This document shows, piece after piece, positions 18,460-27,600 of a stretch of DNA of 48,397 bases. The notes under the pieces are model-generated. The model made no database searches. It was not told the DNA's origin and saw nothing but the letters and a program-made list of their open reading frames with translations. The stretch lies in the NCBI GenBank assembly GCA_028690155.1, contig JAQVBU010000015.1, forward strand, positions 1-48,397, written 5' to 3'. Origin of the DNA: Alphaproteobacteria bacterium (GTDB lineage Bacteria; Pseudomonadota; Alphaproteobacteria; UBA9219). How positions within the stretch are numbered: the first letter of the stretch is position 1; each line of letters begins with the position of its first letter. A program made the translations under genes and the position numbers.

Positions 18460-20157
18460 GTGGCAGATGGGTTCCTCTTTGCGTTCACAGGTCAGTTCGA
18501 GCGACCCGATGATTTAGCAGCGATTCGAACACGGACAACACCTGTCGGTGATCGGTCGTTGCTGTCAATCGACGAGCGCGATTACGGTTCGGCGACAAAC
18601 ACACAGCCAGTGGAACTCATCTCGGATCGTGATCGTGCGGGCTTCAAGTTCCAATCATTCTTCGAAGATTATTACAACCGGATTCACATCATCCCCATGT
18701 TCGTCGATTTCGGTGCGGTGGCCTCTCTGGTCAGCCGTCCCATCGTTGTGTGGAATGCGTATCTTCGAACGGTCGATCTTACGGGCATTGAGATTTTCAA
18801 CGGAGAGGATTTGACGGTCGAAGGTGATGTTCTTCCCGATCAGTTTCTCGCCCTCGGTTGGGACACCTACAACATCATCGCCCTTGAAAAAGGCACGATC
18901 ACAATCAACGCAACGATTTCGTTTGTGTTCAATGCGCCGGAGACGGTCACGATCTCGGTGTCCGGTGTTCGCGCCAAGGTTGCTCCGATTGAACCGAACT
19001 GGTCGAGCGATTACACGATCACCTACGATTTCAAAACAGACATGATCGTAACGCGCTCCGGTAAGGAACAGCGGCGCACCCTGCGTTCGACTCCGCGCAA
19101 GTCTCTTGATTTTGTCGGGAACCCTCGTGGCGCAACCTTGCGTGAGTTCGAACAGGTCATGGCTTCGTGGCAAAACAATCCGGTCATCATGCCGGAGTAT
19201 CCCCGTTTTGCGGAGACGACAACGGAGCTTGCGGTTGGTTTCAATGAGGTTGAGGTAGGTTCGGTTCCTTCGTGGCTTGTGGAAGACATGCTTGTTGTTC
19301 TGTCGAACAACGGGAGCTACGACACGCGCAACATCTTGGAGATCGACGGCACGACGATTCGATTTACGGGTGTTGGATATGTGGCATGGCCGGTCGGAAC
19401 GAAAATCCATCCGGGGCTTTCAGGCCGTTTTGCCACGGCGATTTCTGGTTCCCTTCTCACGAACACCGTGAGTTCTATTCGTGCGGCGTTCGATGTAACC
19501 CCCGCAAGTGAACCGGCGATTTCACTTCCTGCGGCTTCGCAGACTTTCAACGGTCGAGAATTGCTCATGGTGAAGCCGAATTGGGGCAACGCGCCTAGCG
19601 TATCTTTTGAGGCGGTGCGTGATCTGATCGACTTCGACCGTGGCCTAACCGATAGCTATGCGCCGCAGTCTTTCCAAACCCGCATCATGACCTATGCGTA
19701 CATCGGGCGCGATGCAGTTGAGGCCCAAGCGGCTTTGGATTTCTTCTGCCGCATGAAGGGTCAAGCTCGTGAGTTCTACATGCCGACGTGGGAGAACGAC
19801 ATCCCGCTCGGAAATACAATCCCCGGAGGCTCCACTCACCTTCGCGTAAAGGGAACGTCTTTTGCCACGGCCTACGGTGATTCGACGATGTATCGGGCGA
19901 TCACCCTGTTCCTGTGGGATGGCACGATTTATCATCGCGTTGTGACGGGAATTAATACGGTTGACGATCTTCTCGGACAGGATACGATCATCTCCGTGTC
20001 CGAAGCATTTCCCGGATCAATTGAGGTCGATGACGTTCGGATGATTTCGTGGCTACCGGTCTGGCGGCTTGCTTCTGACACGCTCACGATGGCGTGGAAA
20101 ACGAACTGTGTCGCGCAGTATCAGATGGCGATGAAGATGTTGGAGGATTTGGCGTGA
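18460..20157 (+). CDS. Distal tail / baseplate-type structural protein
   Basis: A 565-aa beta-rich protein. It has repeated Ile/Thr/Val strands, then a conserved-looking C-terminal domain starting near SLDFVGNPRGATLREFEQVM and including AALDFFCRMKGQAREFYMPTWENDI. That phrase (a fixed-size module ending in FYxPTW) recurs in tail-tip proteins encoded before the DUF2163-like hub. The gene ends in a GTGA overlap with that hub gene. A Dit-like role is inferred. Confidence 0.68.
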   Translation: MADGFLFAFTGQFERPDDLAAIRTRTTPVGDRSLLSIDERDYGSATNTQPVELISDRDRAGFKFQSFFEDYYNRIHIIPMFVDFGAVASLVSRPIVVWNAYLRTVDLTGIEIFNGEDLTVEGDVLPDQFLALGWDTYNIIALEKGTITINATISFVFNAPETVTISVSGVRAKVAPIEPNWSSDYTITYDFKTDMIVTRSGKEQRRTLRSTPRKSLDFVGNPRGATLREFEQVMASWQNNPVIMPEYPRFAETTTELAVGFNEVEVGSVPSWLVEDMLVVLSNNGSYDTRNILEIDGTTIRFTGVGYVAWPVGTKIHPGLSGRFATAISGSLLTNTVSSIRAAFDVTPASEPAISLPAASQTFNGRELLMVKPNWGNAPSVSFEAVRDLIDFDRGLTDSYAPQSFQTRIMTYAYIGRDAVEAQAALDFFCRMKGQAREFYMPTWENDIPLGNTIPGGSTHLRVKGTSFATAYGDSTMYRAITLFLWDGTIYHRVVTGINTVDDLLGQDTIISVSEAFPGSIEVDDVRMISWLPVWRLASDTLTMAWKTNCVAQYQMAMKMLEDLA

Positions 20158-20990
20158 CCTTTGAAACCCTAGAGGAAAGCCGCTGTCTCGGTCAGCCCGT
20201 CGATCTGTACTATTTCCGGTACGGCACGACGGCCTCGGCCTATTACGCCTACACGGACGCGGAAGAGCCGATCACGTTCGACGGTGTGATCTACGAGCCG
20301 AAGCCCATTCAGCGCGGCGCGATCAATTCGAGCGGCACGTTGGATAAGTCGGCTCTGCAAGTGGACATCCCTACGTCCTGCGATGTGGCCGAGCTTTTCC
20401 GAATCTATCCACCCGGTCGTTCTGTCGCGCTTATTATCCGCCAAGGACACATCGGCGACGGTGATAGCGACTTCAAAGTCATTTGGTCTGGTCGCATCCT
20501 GTCGAGCAGCCGCGAGGATTCGATTGACTCTTTGACCTGTGAGCCGTTGAGTACGGCCTTCCGCCGATCTGGCCTTCGTCGTTGCTACCAATACAGTTGC
20601 CCTCACGCGCTTTACGGATCGCAGTGCAAAGCCTCCCGGCTTGCGTCCACACGCGCAGCCACGGTCTATGCGACCACCGGTGCGTCTGTGACATTGGATT
20701 CGGGTTGGAATGGCCCCCACGCTGTCGAGAAGTATATTGGGGGCATGATCGAATGGGAGACGGCGGCAGGGAAAGAAGTTAGAACGATTCTACGTTTGAC
20801 CGGGGGCGGAAACGTCCTCAACCTGTCAGGCTCCACAAGGGGGCTTACAGGTGGAACAGAAATCTCCGTGATCCTTGGTTGCGAACACAACATGACGGAT
20901 TGCGAAACGCTGCATAACAACATTCAAAATTACGGGGGGCAACCTTGGATTCCATTGAGTAGCCCGATCAAGATCAACCCGTACTGGTAA
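20154..20990 (+). CDS. Baseplate hub-type tail protein (DUF2163 / phage BR0599-like)
   Basis: A 278-aa protein from GTG 20154, chosen because it forms a GTGA overlap with the previous stop and has GGAGG at 20142-20146; a longer reading from 20094 would overlap 64 nt. The C-terminal half carries the family Cys pattern: CYQYSCPHALYGSQC, then LGCEHNMTDCETLHNNIQNYGG followed by a Pro/Trp segment. Proteins of this family form part of the tail-tip hub in siphoviruses and in gene transfer agents. Confidence 0.82.
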   Translation: MTFETLEESRCLGQPVDLYYFRYGTTASAYYAYTDAEEPITFDGVIYEPKPIQRGAINSSGTLDKSALQVDIPTSCDVAELFRIYPPGRSVALIIRQGHIGDGDSDFKVIWSGRILSSSREDSIDSLTCEPLSTAFRRSGLRRCYQYSCPHALYGSQCKASRLASTRAATVYATTGASVTLDSGWNGPHAVEKYIGGMIEWETAAGKEVRTILRLTGGGNVLNLSGSTRGLTGGTEISVILGCEHNMTDCETLHNNIQNYGGQPWIPLSSPIKINPYW

Positions 20991-20999
20991 GGAGAAGAG

Positions 21000-21242
21000 A
21001 TGGTCGCTTGGTTCGTCCCGATGTTGATTAGTTTGGCATTGAATATCATTGCCTACCTACTTCAACCGAAACCAAAAACAGATCAGCCAGCGTCAACCGA
21101 GGATATGGAAAATCCAACGGCGGAGGCTGGTCGCCCTATCCCCGTCTTGTTCGGGACGATGACGATTAAAGGCACGAACATTTTGTGGTACGGTGAAAAG
21201 CAAGTCACGAGCTATAAGAAGAAAACGAGCAGCAAGAAATGA
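21000..21242 (+). CDS. Small membrane-anchored tail-tip assembly protein
   Basis: An 80-aa protein. One hydrophobic segment spans about residues 3-21 (AWFVPMLISLALNIIAYLL). It is followed by a soluble part with GRPIPVLFGTMTIKGTNILWYGE, a phrase common to N-terminal regions of tail-tip (gpJ-type) proteins, and a Lys-rich end. ATG 21000 has AAGGAGAAGAG upstream. It probably works with the next two genes in tail-tip assembly. The role is inferred from motif and position. Confidence 0.65.
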   Translation: MVAWFVPMLISLALNIIAYLLQPKPKTDQPASTEDMENPTAEAGRPIPVLFGTMTIKGTNILWYGEKQVTSYKKKTSSKK

Positions 21243-21448
21243 TAGATGATTCGAACCTCATTGTGACTGTTCAGGATTGTCGGAAGCTCGGCTTCTGCAT
21301 GAAGCAAGTGCGCCCGTGGTTCGGTCGGCAGGGTTTGGATTTCAGGGATTTCATTCGCAACGGAATCCCTGCCTACAAGTTGCGCGCAACGAACAACGAG
21401 TATGTCGAGGACGTGATCCGTCAAGCGAAGAAAAGGATTGAAGGATGA
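21239..21448 (+). CDS. Small conserved tail-tip cluster protein
   Basis: A 69-aa protein overlapping both neighbours by 4 nt (ATGA). It looks like a small alpha/beta domain (VQDCRKLGFCMKQVRPWFGRQ then DFRDFIRNGIPAYKL). Short proteins of this pattern are commonly found directly before the gpJ-like gene in alphaproteobacterial phages. No biochemical function is recognised. Confidence 0.65.
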   Translation: MIDDSNLIVTVQDCRKLGFCMKQVRPWFGRQGLDFRDFIRNGIPAYKLRATNNEYVEDVIRQAKKRIEG

Positions 21449-23763
21449 GCGGTGGCGGGAAAAAAGGTGGGTCAGGAGCCACGATCAGCAACTACCACAT
21501 GTCGATTCATTTCGGTATGTGTCATGGCCCCGTGGACTCACTTCGAAAGATCATCATCAAAGAAAAGGAAGCGTGGTCTGGCAATCTCGAAGACGAAGGC
21601 GAGATCGCTATCGACCGCATGGATTTGTTTGGTGGTGATGAAAAAGAAGGTGGCGTTCGCGGTCTGGTTCGATTCATGCCCGGCGATGCCGAGCAAGTCG
21701 TCCCCGATGCGCTGGCTGCGAAGTTCGGTCGAACCGGAGCGACGATGCCCGCTTATCGGAAAGTTGCGTCCGTCTTTTTCTACGCCGGAGATCACAGTGG
21801 AAGTTCTTCACCGGAAGAGCCGCAGTTTTCGGCGCGCGGTTTTCTGTGGATGCAGAACAACCCGTATCTCCCTACGGCTTGGATCACCGCTTCTCGGACA
21901 GCTAAAGGTCTTTCCGCAGCGTTGGAATCAATCTCGGTGGATGGCCGCTGGCCGGACGCGAACCCCGCCCACATCATCTACGAGTGCATGACCGATCCTG
22001 AATGGGGTATGGGCGTGTCGTCGAGCAGCATCAATCTTGAGAGCTTCGAGGCGGTCGCGCAAACCCTGTACGACGAACAGTTCGGTTTGTCTCTCCTTTG
22101 GACGGCGCAATCAACCATCGAAGAGTTCATCGGTGAGATCATCGACCACATCCTTGCGACCGTTTATGTGAATCCGAGTACAGGCTTGATTGAGATCAAG
22201 TTGATTCGCGGCGACTATGACGTGGACACACTTCGCGTCTTCGGCCCTGACAATTGCAACACGAAGACCCGCCAGCGCAAAGCGTGGGGCGAAACGGTCA
22301 ACGAGCTTGTCGTGTCATGGACGAACCCTGAAAGCGAAGAAAGTGAAACGATCACCGTCCAAGACAGCGGCAATATCGCCATGCAGGGTGGTATCGTTTC
22401 GGATTCGCGGAACTATTACGGGGTGCGCCGCTCTGAACTGGCCGTCCAACTCGGTGCGCGCGATCTCCGGTCGGCCTCCGCGCCGCTCCTCACCGTGGAG
22501 ATTGAAGCTACGCGCGAAGCGTGGGATTTGCTTCCCGGTTCGGTGTGTCGCTACACTTGGCCGGAGGATGGCCTTGACAACATCGTGATGCGTGTCGGGA
22601 AGGTTGATTACGGCAAGCCCGGATCGCCAACCGTGACGGCCACGTTGGTCGAAGATGTTTTCTCCGATGATCCGGGTGTCTGGTCGATGCCTCCGGGAAC
22701 CGCGTGGGTCGATCCAGCCGAAGCCCCTACCCCGATGACTCACCAAGAGCTTTACACGATCCCGCTCCCCGTGTTGATTACAAACGGGGTTGTGGATGCG
22801 GATGCGCCGGACGCGGATTATCCGAAGGTCGCGGTTGGCCTCCTTGCGACTCACACGGGCGAGGATGTCATCAACTATGAGCTTTCCGGTGAGAAGGTTC
22901 TGAATACGGGGCTAGTTTACATCGGCTCTCTTGGCAACAAATACCTGTCGATGCGCGCCGAGTTGCCAAATGCCTTGGACATCGAAACCCAAAGCACGAT
23001 CACAGATTTCGGATCGTGGGTTGGGAACCGCCCGCTTCCCACACTTGGGGATTTCCTTGTGATCGGGGCCGGAGGTGATTCGGCCTGTGAATGGGCGATG
23101 ATCGACGACTATGACGATCTAACGGGAACCTTCACGGTGATTCGTGGCATCTATGACACGGTTCCCCGCGCTTGGCCCGCAGGGACACCGGTTTGGATTT
23201 GCACCCCTGCGTCCTCCACCACGGACACGAACGAGCGTGTGGCTACCGAGGTCATCGACTATTACCTCCGCCCTCGCACGTCAAAGGGGGTTCTAGCCCT
23301 CGCAGACGCGCCTCTGACACAGTTTACGGCCACCGACCGACCCTACGCCCCCTTCCGCCCTGCCAACACCCAGATCGACGGTGTGACGTTCGGGACGAAG
23401 ACCTACACGGTCGAGACGTTCGCCGATGTCCCTGTGTCTTGGGCAAACCGGAACCGGCTCCACGAAGATGCCATTGTGCGCCTGTGGACGGACGGTACGG
23501 TTCCGCCGGAGGACGGCCAGACGACGACGATTCGAATCTACACGGAATGGGGAGATGTTCTCGCCGAGCATACAGGTTTGACGGGGACGAGTTTTGCTGT
23601 ACCCTATGCCTCGTTTGATTATGAGCGTTATCCCCGTGTTGCTTTCCTCGCGGAACGCGACGGGTTCGAATCAATTCAGTACGCATCAAACGTAGTGGCT
23701 TTCGAGCTATTCGGCTACGGTCGCAACTACGGCAACGATTATGGAGGCACACTTGGCGGGTGA
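21445..23763 (+). CDS. Tail tip attachment protein (gpJ / host-specificity type)
   Basis: A 772-aa protein that ends the conserved tail-tip cluster and probably contacts the host receptor. The N-terminus is Gly/Lys-rich (SGGGKKGGSGATISNYHMS) and leads into a baseplate-hub-type fold, with VASVFFYAGDHSG, PSTGLIEIKLIRGDYDVDTL and fibronectin-like C-terminal strands ending in YGRNYGNDYGGTLGG. The assignment follows gene order and size. It is followed by overlapping fibre genes. Confidence 0.8.
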   Translation: MSGGGKKGGSGATISNYHMSIHFGMCHGPVDSLRKIIIKEKEAWSGNLEDEGEIAIDRMDLFGGDEKEGGVRGLVRFMPGDAEQVVPDALAAKFGRTGATMPAYRKVASVFFYAGDHSGSSSPEEPQFSARGFLWMQNNPYLPTAWITASRTAKGLSAALESISVDGRWPDANPAHIIYECMTDPEWGMGVSSSSINLESFEAVAQTLYDEQFGLSLLWTAQSTIEEFIGEIIDHILATVYVNPSTGLIEIKLIRGDYDVDTLRVFGPDNCNTKTRQRKAWGETVNELVVSWTNPESEESETITVQDSGNIAMQGGIVSDSRNYYGVRRSELAVQLGARDLRSASAPLLTVEIEATREAWDLLPGSVCRYTWPEDGLDNIVMRVGKVDYGKPGSPTVTATLVEDVFSDDPGVWSMPPGTAWVDPAEAPTPMTHQELYTIPLPVLITNGVVDADAPDADYPKVAVGLLATHTGEDVINYELSGEKVLNTGLVYIGSLGNKYLSMRAELPNALDIETQSTITDFGSWVGNRPLPTLGDFLVIGAGGDSACEWAMIDDYDDLTGTFTVIRGIYDTVPRAWPAGTPVWICTPASSTTDTNERVATEVIDYYLRPRTSKGVLALADAPLTQFTATDRPYAPFRPANTQIDGVTFGTKTYTVETFADVPVSWANRNRLHEDAIVRLWTDGTVPPEDGQTTTIRIYTEWGDVLAEHTGLTGTSFAVPYASFDYERYPRVAFLAERDGFESIQYASNVVAFELFGYGRNYGNDYGGTLGG

Positions 23764-24433
23764 ACGTAGCTTACCGGGGCTTGGGCTTGAAGCCTTTTGG
23801 AACCTCGGATCGAACGGTTTTAAGACCGGTTTGGATTCCGACATTCGAATCCTGTCCGCCCTTGTGCAGATGACCGCCCTTTCGCGCGTCACGGCTTTGC
23901 CGGGGTCGCCAGCGAACGGGGACATCTACATCGTGCCTTCGGGCGCAGCGGAACACGCGAACGAGATCGCCATCCGTGACAACGGTGAGTGGATTTACCT
24001 CCTCCCGAAAAAAGGCTTCGTGGCGACCGTGGCCGACGAAAACGTGCTGGTCTGGTACAGCGGGGCCGCTTGGTCTACGTTGCCAACGGGCGCGCCCACG
24101 CCATACGATGTCGGCGGAAGCTACAACGGCGCGCCGACCGATAGCCTCGTTCTTCTTCGTTATCCGTTTAACCGAGCCGTGAGCTTTCCGCTTAACATGG
24201 CGAACAGTCACGCGGTTTCCGGTGTCGCGGCCACGGCCAGTGCCGTCTTCTCGCTTAGAAAGAACGGTGTGCAGTTTGCGACGATGACCTTTGCAGCGGG
24301 TACGGCTCTGGCGACTTTTGCTGGCGCAGCGACCTCTTTCGCAATCGGGGACGTGCTTACCATTATGTCCCCCTCTCCGGCTGATTCGACGTTGGCCGAC
24401 ATTGGTTTTGCTCTCGCCGGGACACGGCTGTAA
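23753..24433 (+). CDS. DUF2793-type tail fibre protein
   Basis: A 226-aa protein read from TTG 23753. This start has GGAGG at 23743-23747 and gives the family-like beginning MAGERSLPGLGLEAFWNLG; ATG 23741 would add four residues without a ribosome binding site. The DUF2793 core is clear: a stretch with LSALVQMTALSRVTALPGSP, then GDIYIVPSGAAEHA and WIYLLPKKGFVATVADENVL. The C-terminal half (about 135-226) is a jelly-roll-like Ala/Thr-rich domain. Overlaps the gpJ-like stop by 11 nt. Confidence 0.75.
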   Translation: MAGERSLPGLGLEAFWNLGSNGFKTGLDSDIRILSALVQMTALSRVTALPGSPANGDIYIVPSGAAEHANEIAIRDNGEWIYLLPKKGFVATVADENVLVWYSGAAWSTLPTGAPTPYDVGGSYNGAPTDSLVLLRYPFNRAVSFPLNMANSHAVSGVAATASAVFSLRKNGVQFATMTFAAGTALATFAGAATSFAIGDVLTIMSPSPADSTLADIGFALAGTRL

Positions 24434-24443
24434 GGAGGATATT

Positions 24444-25460
24444 ATGCTTCGTTTTATCGACGGGTTCGATCACTACACATCGGATGCAGCGGTTGCCCAA
24501 AAATATGATGCCCTTAGCGGGACATCTTATTACGAGATTTTCCCCACCACGGGGAGGCGCGAAGGGGGTTGTCTTCAACTCTATTCTGGTGGAGCGTATG
24601 CGCGAAAGTCTTTCGAAGACAGGAATACTTGGATCGCCGGATTCGCCTTCAAAATGGTGGAGCTTCCTACATCCGGGTCTGTCATTTACCGTTTGATAGA
24701 TTCAACAGGAGAGACGCAATTCTCTGTGTATCTAACAACTTCCGGCGCGCTAGAGGCTCGTCGCGGAACGTCCACTATCCTTGCAACATCATCGTTGTCG
24801 CTATCTGCGGGAGTTTGGTATTACATCGAAGTCAAAGCGACGATTCACGATACCGCAGGAGCCGCCATTGTCCGAGTGGGAGAGGCAGAGGTCATCAACA
24901 TCTCCGGTGTTGATACGAAGTACACGTCCACGGTAGGCGCGCGAACGGTTCAAATTGGCGGAATCAATGTGGCTTTAGTGTACTACGATGATTACTACAT
25001 CTGTGACGACCAAGGAACCGCGAACAACAACTTCCTCGGCGATGTACGGATCGACACGCTCTACCCGACTGCCCCGGGGAGCAGCACCGATTTCACGCCC
25101 ACCGGTTCAGCGAACAATTGGGACAACGTGAACGACACGAACCCGGATGGCGACACGGGCTACAATTCCTCGGCAGTCGTTGGTGACACCGATCTCTTCG
25201 CGTTCAGCGATCTCCCGGCAGTTACCGGCACGATCTTCGGTGTGCAAGCAAATCTGAATGCCCGCAAGGACGATGCCGGTACGGGTGGCATGAAGCCTGT
25301 CGTCTATCTCGCCTCAACGGAATACGAGGGAGCAGAAAAGGCGATGCTGGACAGCTATTTCGATCACACGTCAATTTGGGAATTGAATCCCAACACAGCC
25401 GTTGCATGGACGCAAAGCGACATCAACGGAGCGGAGTTTGGGTATAAGGTGGCTTCATGA
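24444..25460 (+). CDS. Tail fibre/virion protein with lectin-like N-terminal domain
   Basis: A 338-aa protein from ATG 24444 with AAGGAGG upstream. It opens with MLRFIDGFDHY and contains a concanavalin/LamG-like beta-sandwich pattern, including WYYIEVKATIHDTAGAAIVRVG and YYDDYYICD. A C-terminal domain follows (STDFTPTGSANNWDNVND onward). Phage proteins of this type decorate or extend tail fibres and may bind sugars. Binding is inferred from fold pattern. The stop overlaps the next start (ATGA). Confidence 0.65.
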   Translation: MLRFIDGFDHYTSDAAVAQKYDALSGTSYYEIFPTTGRREGGCLQLYSGGAYARKSFEDRNTWIAGFAFKMVELPTSGSVIYRLIDSTGETQFSVYLTTSGALEARRGTSTILATSSLSLSAGVWYYIEVKATIHDTAGAAIVRVGEAEVINISGVDTKYTSTVGARTVQIGGINVALVYYDDYYICDDQGTANNNFLGDVRIDTLYPTAPGSSTDFTPTGSANNWDNVNDTNPDGDTGYNSSAVVGDTDLFAFSDLPAVTGTIFGVQANLNARKDDAGTGGMKPVVYLASTEYEGAEKAMLDSYFDHTSIWELNPNTAVAWTQSDINGAEFGYKVAS

Positions 25461-25660
25461 GCAAACGGGTAACGCAATCCGTCCAAGAGGTTATTCGCAC
25501 TGTCTCCCAACCACCCGTTCGCGTGACGCAGGGGGTCATGGAGGTTGTCCGACACCCCACGTCTCGGTATGCAAGGGCAACCCAATATGTTATAGAAGTG
25601 GTCAGAAAAAACGAATCTGAAACGGCCCAACGGCAACCCGTTGTGGTCGTCGTCTGTTAA
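25457..25660 (+). CDS. Small triple-repeat virion-region protein
   Basis: A 67-aa protein made largely of three imperfect repeats: RVTQSVQEVIRT, RVTQGVMEVVRH and RATQYVIEVVRK, with linkers of about 5 and 6 residues. It ends in VVVVVC, a hydrophobic tip with a terminal Cys. Alternating polar/hydrophobic residues predict beta strands, possibly a mini beta-solenoid or amyloid-like stack. The fibre-cluster context suggests a virion part. Confidence 0.65.
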   Translation: MSKRVTQSVQEVIRTVSQPPVRVTQGVMEVVRHPTSRYARATQYVIEVVRKNESETAQRQPVVVVVC

Positions 25661-25672
25661 CAGGAGGTCTTC

Positions 25673-26035
25673 ATGGCGATTACTGCGGTTAAAGATTACG
25701 AAGTCAATATCGCGGCGGGCGAATCTGCCTCGAACGCTTTGAGCCTAGAAGACGGCCACCGTCTCTTTGCGGTTCTCCTGCAAACCGATTTCACGGAGGC
25801 GAATCTCGCGCCGCAGTTCACGTTGGATGACGGGGCCAATTGGCATTTCCTCTCCAAGCGCGGTGAGCATGTCAAGATCACGGGTGTTGCCAACGAGGTC
25901 TGCCTCGTGGATAATCCGGTGGATATGGCCGTGTTCCCCTCTTACCGTTTTCTCTCGGTGAGCAAGACCGACGACACAACGCCCGTGAACCAAGTTGCGG
26001 CGCAAAAAATTGAACTGATTTGCCGGACGATCTAA
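25673..26035 (+). CDS. Fibre-cluster beta-structured protein
   Basis: A 120-aa protein with AGGAGGTCTTC upstream of ATG 25673. The sequence suggests a single beta-sandwich (ITAVKDYEVNIAAGESASNALSL, FTLDDGANWHFLSKRG, VFPSYRFLSVSK). No enzymatic motif is seen. It sits within the run of fibre genes and is separated by 0 nt from the next small gene, so it is likely a minor virion protein. Confidence 0.6.
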   Translation: MAITAVKDYEVNIAAGESASNALSLEDGHRLFAVLLQTDFTEANLAPQFTLDDGANWHFLSKRGEHVKITGVANEVCLVDNPVDMAVFPSYRFLSVSKTDDTTPVNQVAAQKIELICRTI

Positions 26036-26209
26036 ATGGCAGATGATGAAATCGACCTTATCTGGTTGAACCAGAACGAAGCGGACGGGGAAGCCCCCGC
26101 CAACGACAATTTCGCATTCCTTTGGGAAGATGGCGAAGCGATGGCGTGGGAAGATGGGCAACCCATTTTAACGGAAACTGGTGAACAACTTCTTACGGAG
26201 GCTGCGTAA
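26036..26209 (+). CDS. Small acidic fibre-cluster protein
   Basis: A 57-aa acidic protein starting immediately after the previous stop codon (TAAATG) and sharing a base with the next gene (TAATG), so it fills an otherwise unexplained 174-nt gap exactly. It has a degenerate short repeat of Trp-Glu-Asp-Gly type: WEDGEAMAWEDGQ, then ILTETGEQLLTE. Proteins with WExG repeats are found next to fibre genes in related phages. Function unknown. Confidence 0.62.
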   Translation: MADDEIDLIWLNQNEADGEAPANDNFAFLWEDGEAMAWEDGQPILTETGEQLLTEAA

Positions 26210-26679
26210 TGGGTAGAAAGATTTCAGAGGCAACGCCTGTTGTCCCTCTTGCCGGTGGTCACAAGCTCCCGATTCTCCGTACCGATGGCTCAAATGCAGT
26301 CGGTGAGGTTCCCGCAGGGGGTTTTGCCAAACGTGAAGGGGAGCAGCAATTCTCCGGCGCGCAAAGGAACAGCGTATCGACCCTAACGAGCGTAAGCAAC
26401 TCCACGGCTGTCGATCTGTCCCTCAACAACGATTTCACTATGGTGATGCAAGAAAACACCACACTGGCGAATCCAACCAACATCGTTCCGGGACAAAAAG
26501 GGCGCATCGCGATCCTTCAAGGGGACACGGCCAGAACGATGGGTTTCGGAAGTTACTGGAAGTTCGCCGGTGGGACCGTTCCGACGCTATCGACAACCGC
26601 GAACGCCACAGACATCCTGTTCTACGATGTGATTAGTGACACGCAAATCGCGGCATCTCTTGTGAAAGGGTTTGCCTAA
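26209..26679 (+). CDS. Fibre-cluster structural protein
   Basis: A 156-aa protein, Thr/Ser/Asn-rich and beta-prone, beginning MGRKISEATPVVPLAGGHKLPI. The opening phrase resembles the N-terminal adapter of modular tail fibres, where a short conserved segment anchors a variable distal part. The second half (VDLSLNNDFTMVMQ to LVKGFA) looks like one compact beta domain. It overlaps both neighbours by one base. Confidence 0.6.
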   Translation: MGRKISEATPVVPLAGGHKLPILRTDGSNAVGEVPAGGFAKREGEQQFSGAQRNSVSTLTSVSNSTAVDLSLNNDFTMVMQENTTLANPTNIVPGQKGRIAILQGDTARTMGFGSYWKFAGGTVPTLSTTANATDILFYDVISDTQIAASLVKGFA

Positions 26680-27566
26680 TGTTTCTTGGCGATCCAAACG
26701 TCGGCTTTATGTCACAGAAAAAGTCTCTGAACGAGGCCACAGGCGGAAGTTGGGTGGCGGTTGGTTCTGGCCTAACTGTAGGTGGCGGTGGGACACCGGG
26801 AATCTGCGCGCTCGGGGATAACAAGGTCATCGCATCGGAATCTTTTGCAGACGATTTATTCCTGTGTTCTTTTACGGGTTCGGCATGGAACCTTCTCTCA
26901 ACCTACGCATCTGCGAACCGAAATGCTCCGGTTCTTGCGGGCTTATCAAGCGCGTTGTTTGCTCACTACGACTCATCAACAGATTTCCTCCAAGCCTTCT
27001 CGGTGTCTGGAAGCACAATAGCCGCTGTCGGATCACCATACACCTACGCGTCAACGGGCTACCAATCCATGTGCGCCCTAACAGACACACGGATCGCTTT
27101 TCTTGATTCGGGTTCGGGTAAGTTGGAAGTCTTCGACTGGACCGGCTCCGGCTGGACGAAAGTTGGGACGAGCTACTCACCGGGTGGTGTGACCTACTCG
27201 TCTATGGCACGACTTACGAACGACACAATCGCTCTCTTTGTGGCGGGAACCGATCTTCTTCGGGTGTTTCGATTCAACGGTTCCACTTGGTCGCAAGTTG
27301 GAACAACGTACACCAGCCTTGTTATCGCTAAAAATGCGATGGCCGCGCTATCCGAGAACGTCATTGTCATCGCGGATGCCGCTAACCTCCTTCTTCGGTG
27401 TTTCAAGTGGGACGGAAATGCTTTCTCCCCGTTCGGGACGAACACGTCTGTTGCCTCTATGAACGCAAGCGGTGTGAGCGTTTGTCGGATAGATGAGAAC
27501 CGCGTAGCCCTTTACTCCTACACGTCGAATACCGTACAAACATATCAATTCAACCCGACCTATTGA
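26679..27566 (+). CDS. Beta-propeller-like fibre protein
   Basis: A 295-aa protein built from a repeat of about 45 residues with the pattern F-x-W/F-x-G-S-x-W-x-x-V/F-G-T, then Leu-rich I/V-A-L-F strands. Copies are clearest from about residue 148 (FDWTGSGWTKVGTSY, FRFNGSTWSQVGTTY, FKWDGNAFSPFGTNT) and fainter before. Six or so copies would close a beta-propeller. Such domains in fibres often bind glycans; this is inference. No signal peptide or catalytic motif is seen. Confidence 0.62.
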   Translation: MFLGDPNVGFMSQKKSLNEATGGSWVAVGSGLTVGGGGTPGICALGDNKVIASESFADDLFLCSFTGSAWNLLSTYASANRNAPVLAGLSSALFAHYDSSTDFLQAFSVSGSTIAAVGSPYTYASTGYQSMCALTDTRIAFLDSGSGKLEVFDWTGSGWTKVGTSYSPGGVTYSSMARLTNDTIALFVAGTDLLRVFRFNGSTWSQVGTTYTSLVIAKNAMAALSENVIVIADAANLLLRCFKWDGNAFSPFGTNTSVASMNASGVSVCRIDENRVALYSYTSNTVQTYQFNPTY

Positions 27567-27600
27567 GCTTTCGGGTTTACAAGGATAAGGAGACTAGCAC

